From JAEXNA01 sp050486105 (GTDB taxonomy: Bacteria; Vulcanimicrobiota; Xenobia; Xenobiales; JADMJV01), in the NCBI GenBank assembly GCA_050486105.1, contig JBJHCR010000147.1, forward strand, positions 1-15,194: a stretch of DNA of 15,194 nucleotides. Reading direction: 5' to 3'. The translations under genes and the position numbers were made by a program. Shown here piece by piece: positions 15,098 to 15,194 of the stretch; the stretch's first letter is position 1, and each line of letters opens with the position of its first letter. Below the pieces are notes generated by a model. It did not search any database, was not told the DNA's origin, and saw only the letters and a list, made by a program, of their open reading frames with translations.

Positions 15098-15194
15098 ATG
15101 AGTTTGGATGGAATTTGTTTGATCGTCGGGGCTGGACCGGTGGGTTTGACACTGGCCAATTTGTTGGCCAAGTACGAGGTGCCCTACCTAATCA
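15098..15194 (+). CDS. FAD-dependent monooxygenase, 5' end only
   Basis: The first 32 residues of a gene that runs off the window. ATG at 15098 is followed by a dinucleotide-binding strand and loop, CLIVGAGPVGLTLANLLAK. The GxGxxG motif followed by LTLA is typical of FAD-binding aromatic hydroxylases of the UbiH/PheA/TfdB type, but the visible part cannot tell a hydroxylase from other FAD oxidoreductases. It lies beyond the dapG terminator and so is probably a separate transcription unit. It is too short for a substrate assignment. Confidence 0.8.
   Translation, partial: MSLDGICLIVGAGPVGLTLANLLAKYEVPYLI

Noticed and set aside
1..15194. Mobile elements, CRISPR arrays, tRNA or rRNA genes
   Set aside because: No transposase or integrase motifs, regularly spaced repeats, or cloverleaf sequences were recognised by reading both strands.

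Overview
The window looks like the chromosome of a free-living bacterium with moderately high GC and mostly short intergenic gaps. Three starts are TTG or GTG. A cell envelope with an outer compartment is suggested by several exported proteins (FecR-type, M23 peptidase, an unknown secreted protein) and a membrane ElyC-like protein. The lysine/DAP enzymes resemble Firmicutes versions: the aspartokinase is DapG-like, DapB has the Bacillus-type C-terminal half, and the order M16 peptidase - asd - dapG recalls Bacillus. The WD40/TPR protein and CHASE2 cyclase fit a signalling-rich environmental lineage. I cannot name the phylum. No tRNA, rRNA, CRISPR array, insertion sequence or phage gene was seen.

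Layout. Left part (3-2453, +): the 3' portion of a large TPR/WD40 protein, ending 6 bp from a convergent minus-strand operon (5876 down to 2460). That operon holds rlmH (23S rRNA methyltransferase), a CHASE2-transmembrane-class III nucleotide cyclase, and a secreted FecR/TPR protein whose start overlaps the cyclase stop (ATGA). Middle (5987-8789, +): pepD, a cytosolic aminoacyl-histidine dipeptidase, then an unrecognised 426-aa secreted protein. Next come two minus-strand envelope genes (10457 down to 8830): a secreted M23 metallopeptidase and an ElyC/SanA/YdcF (DUF218) membrane protein.

Right part (10668-14988, +): a tight operon of M16 zinc peptidase, dapB, asd and dapG, with ATGA overlaps at the first two junctions and 3 bp at the third. 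Its end is marked by a strong intrinsic terminator. A flavoprotein monooxygenase gene begins at 15098 and leaves the window.

How the genes work together: DapG phosphorylates aspartate, Asd reduces aspartyl phosphate to the semialdehyde, and DapB reduces the dihydrodipicolinate-level intermediate, on the way to meso-diaminopimelate (peptidoglycan) and lysine. dapA is absent from the cluster. The divergent M23 and ElyC-like genes also concern the cell wall, so 8830-14988 has a wall-building/remodelling theme. The cyclase-FecR pair is a plausible envelope-sensing module. The most unusual points are the non-canonical base-selecting residues of the cyclase, its translational coupling to a FecR-type protein, and the uncharacterised secreted protein after pepD. 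I found no convincing evidence of a wholly new defence or mobile system.
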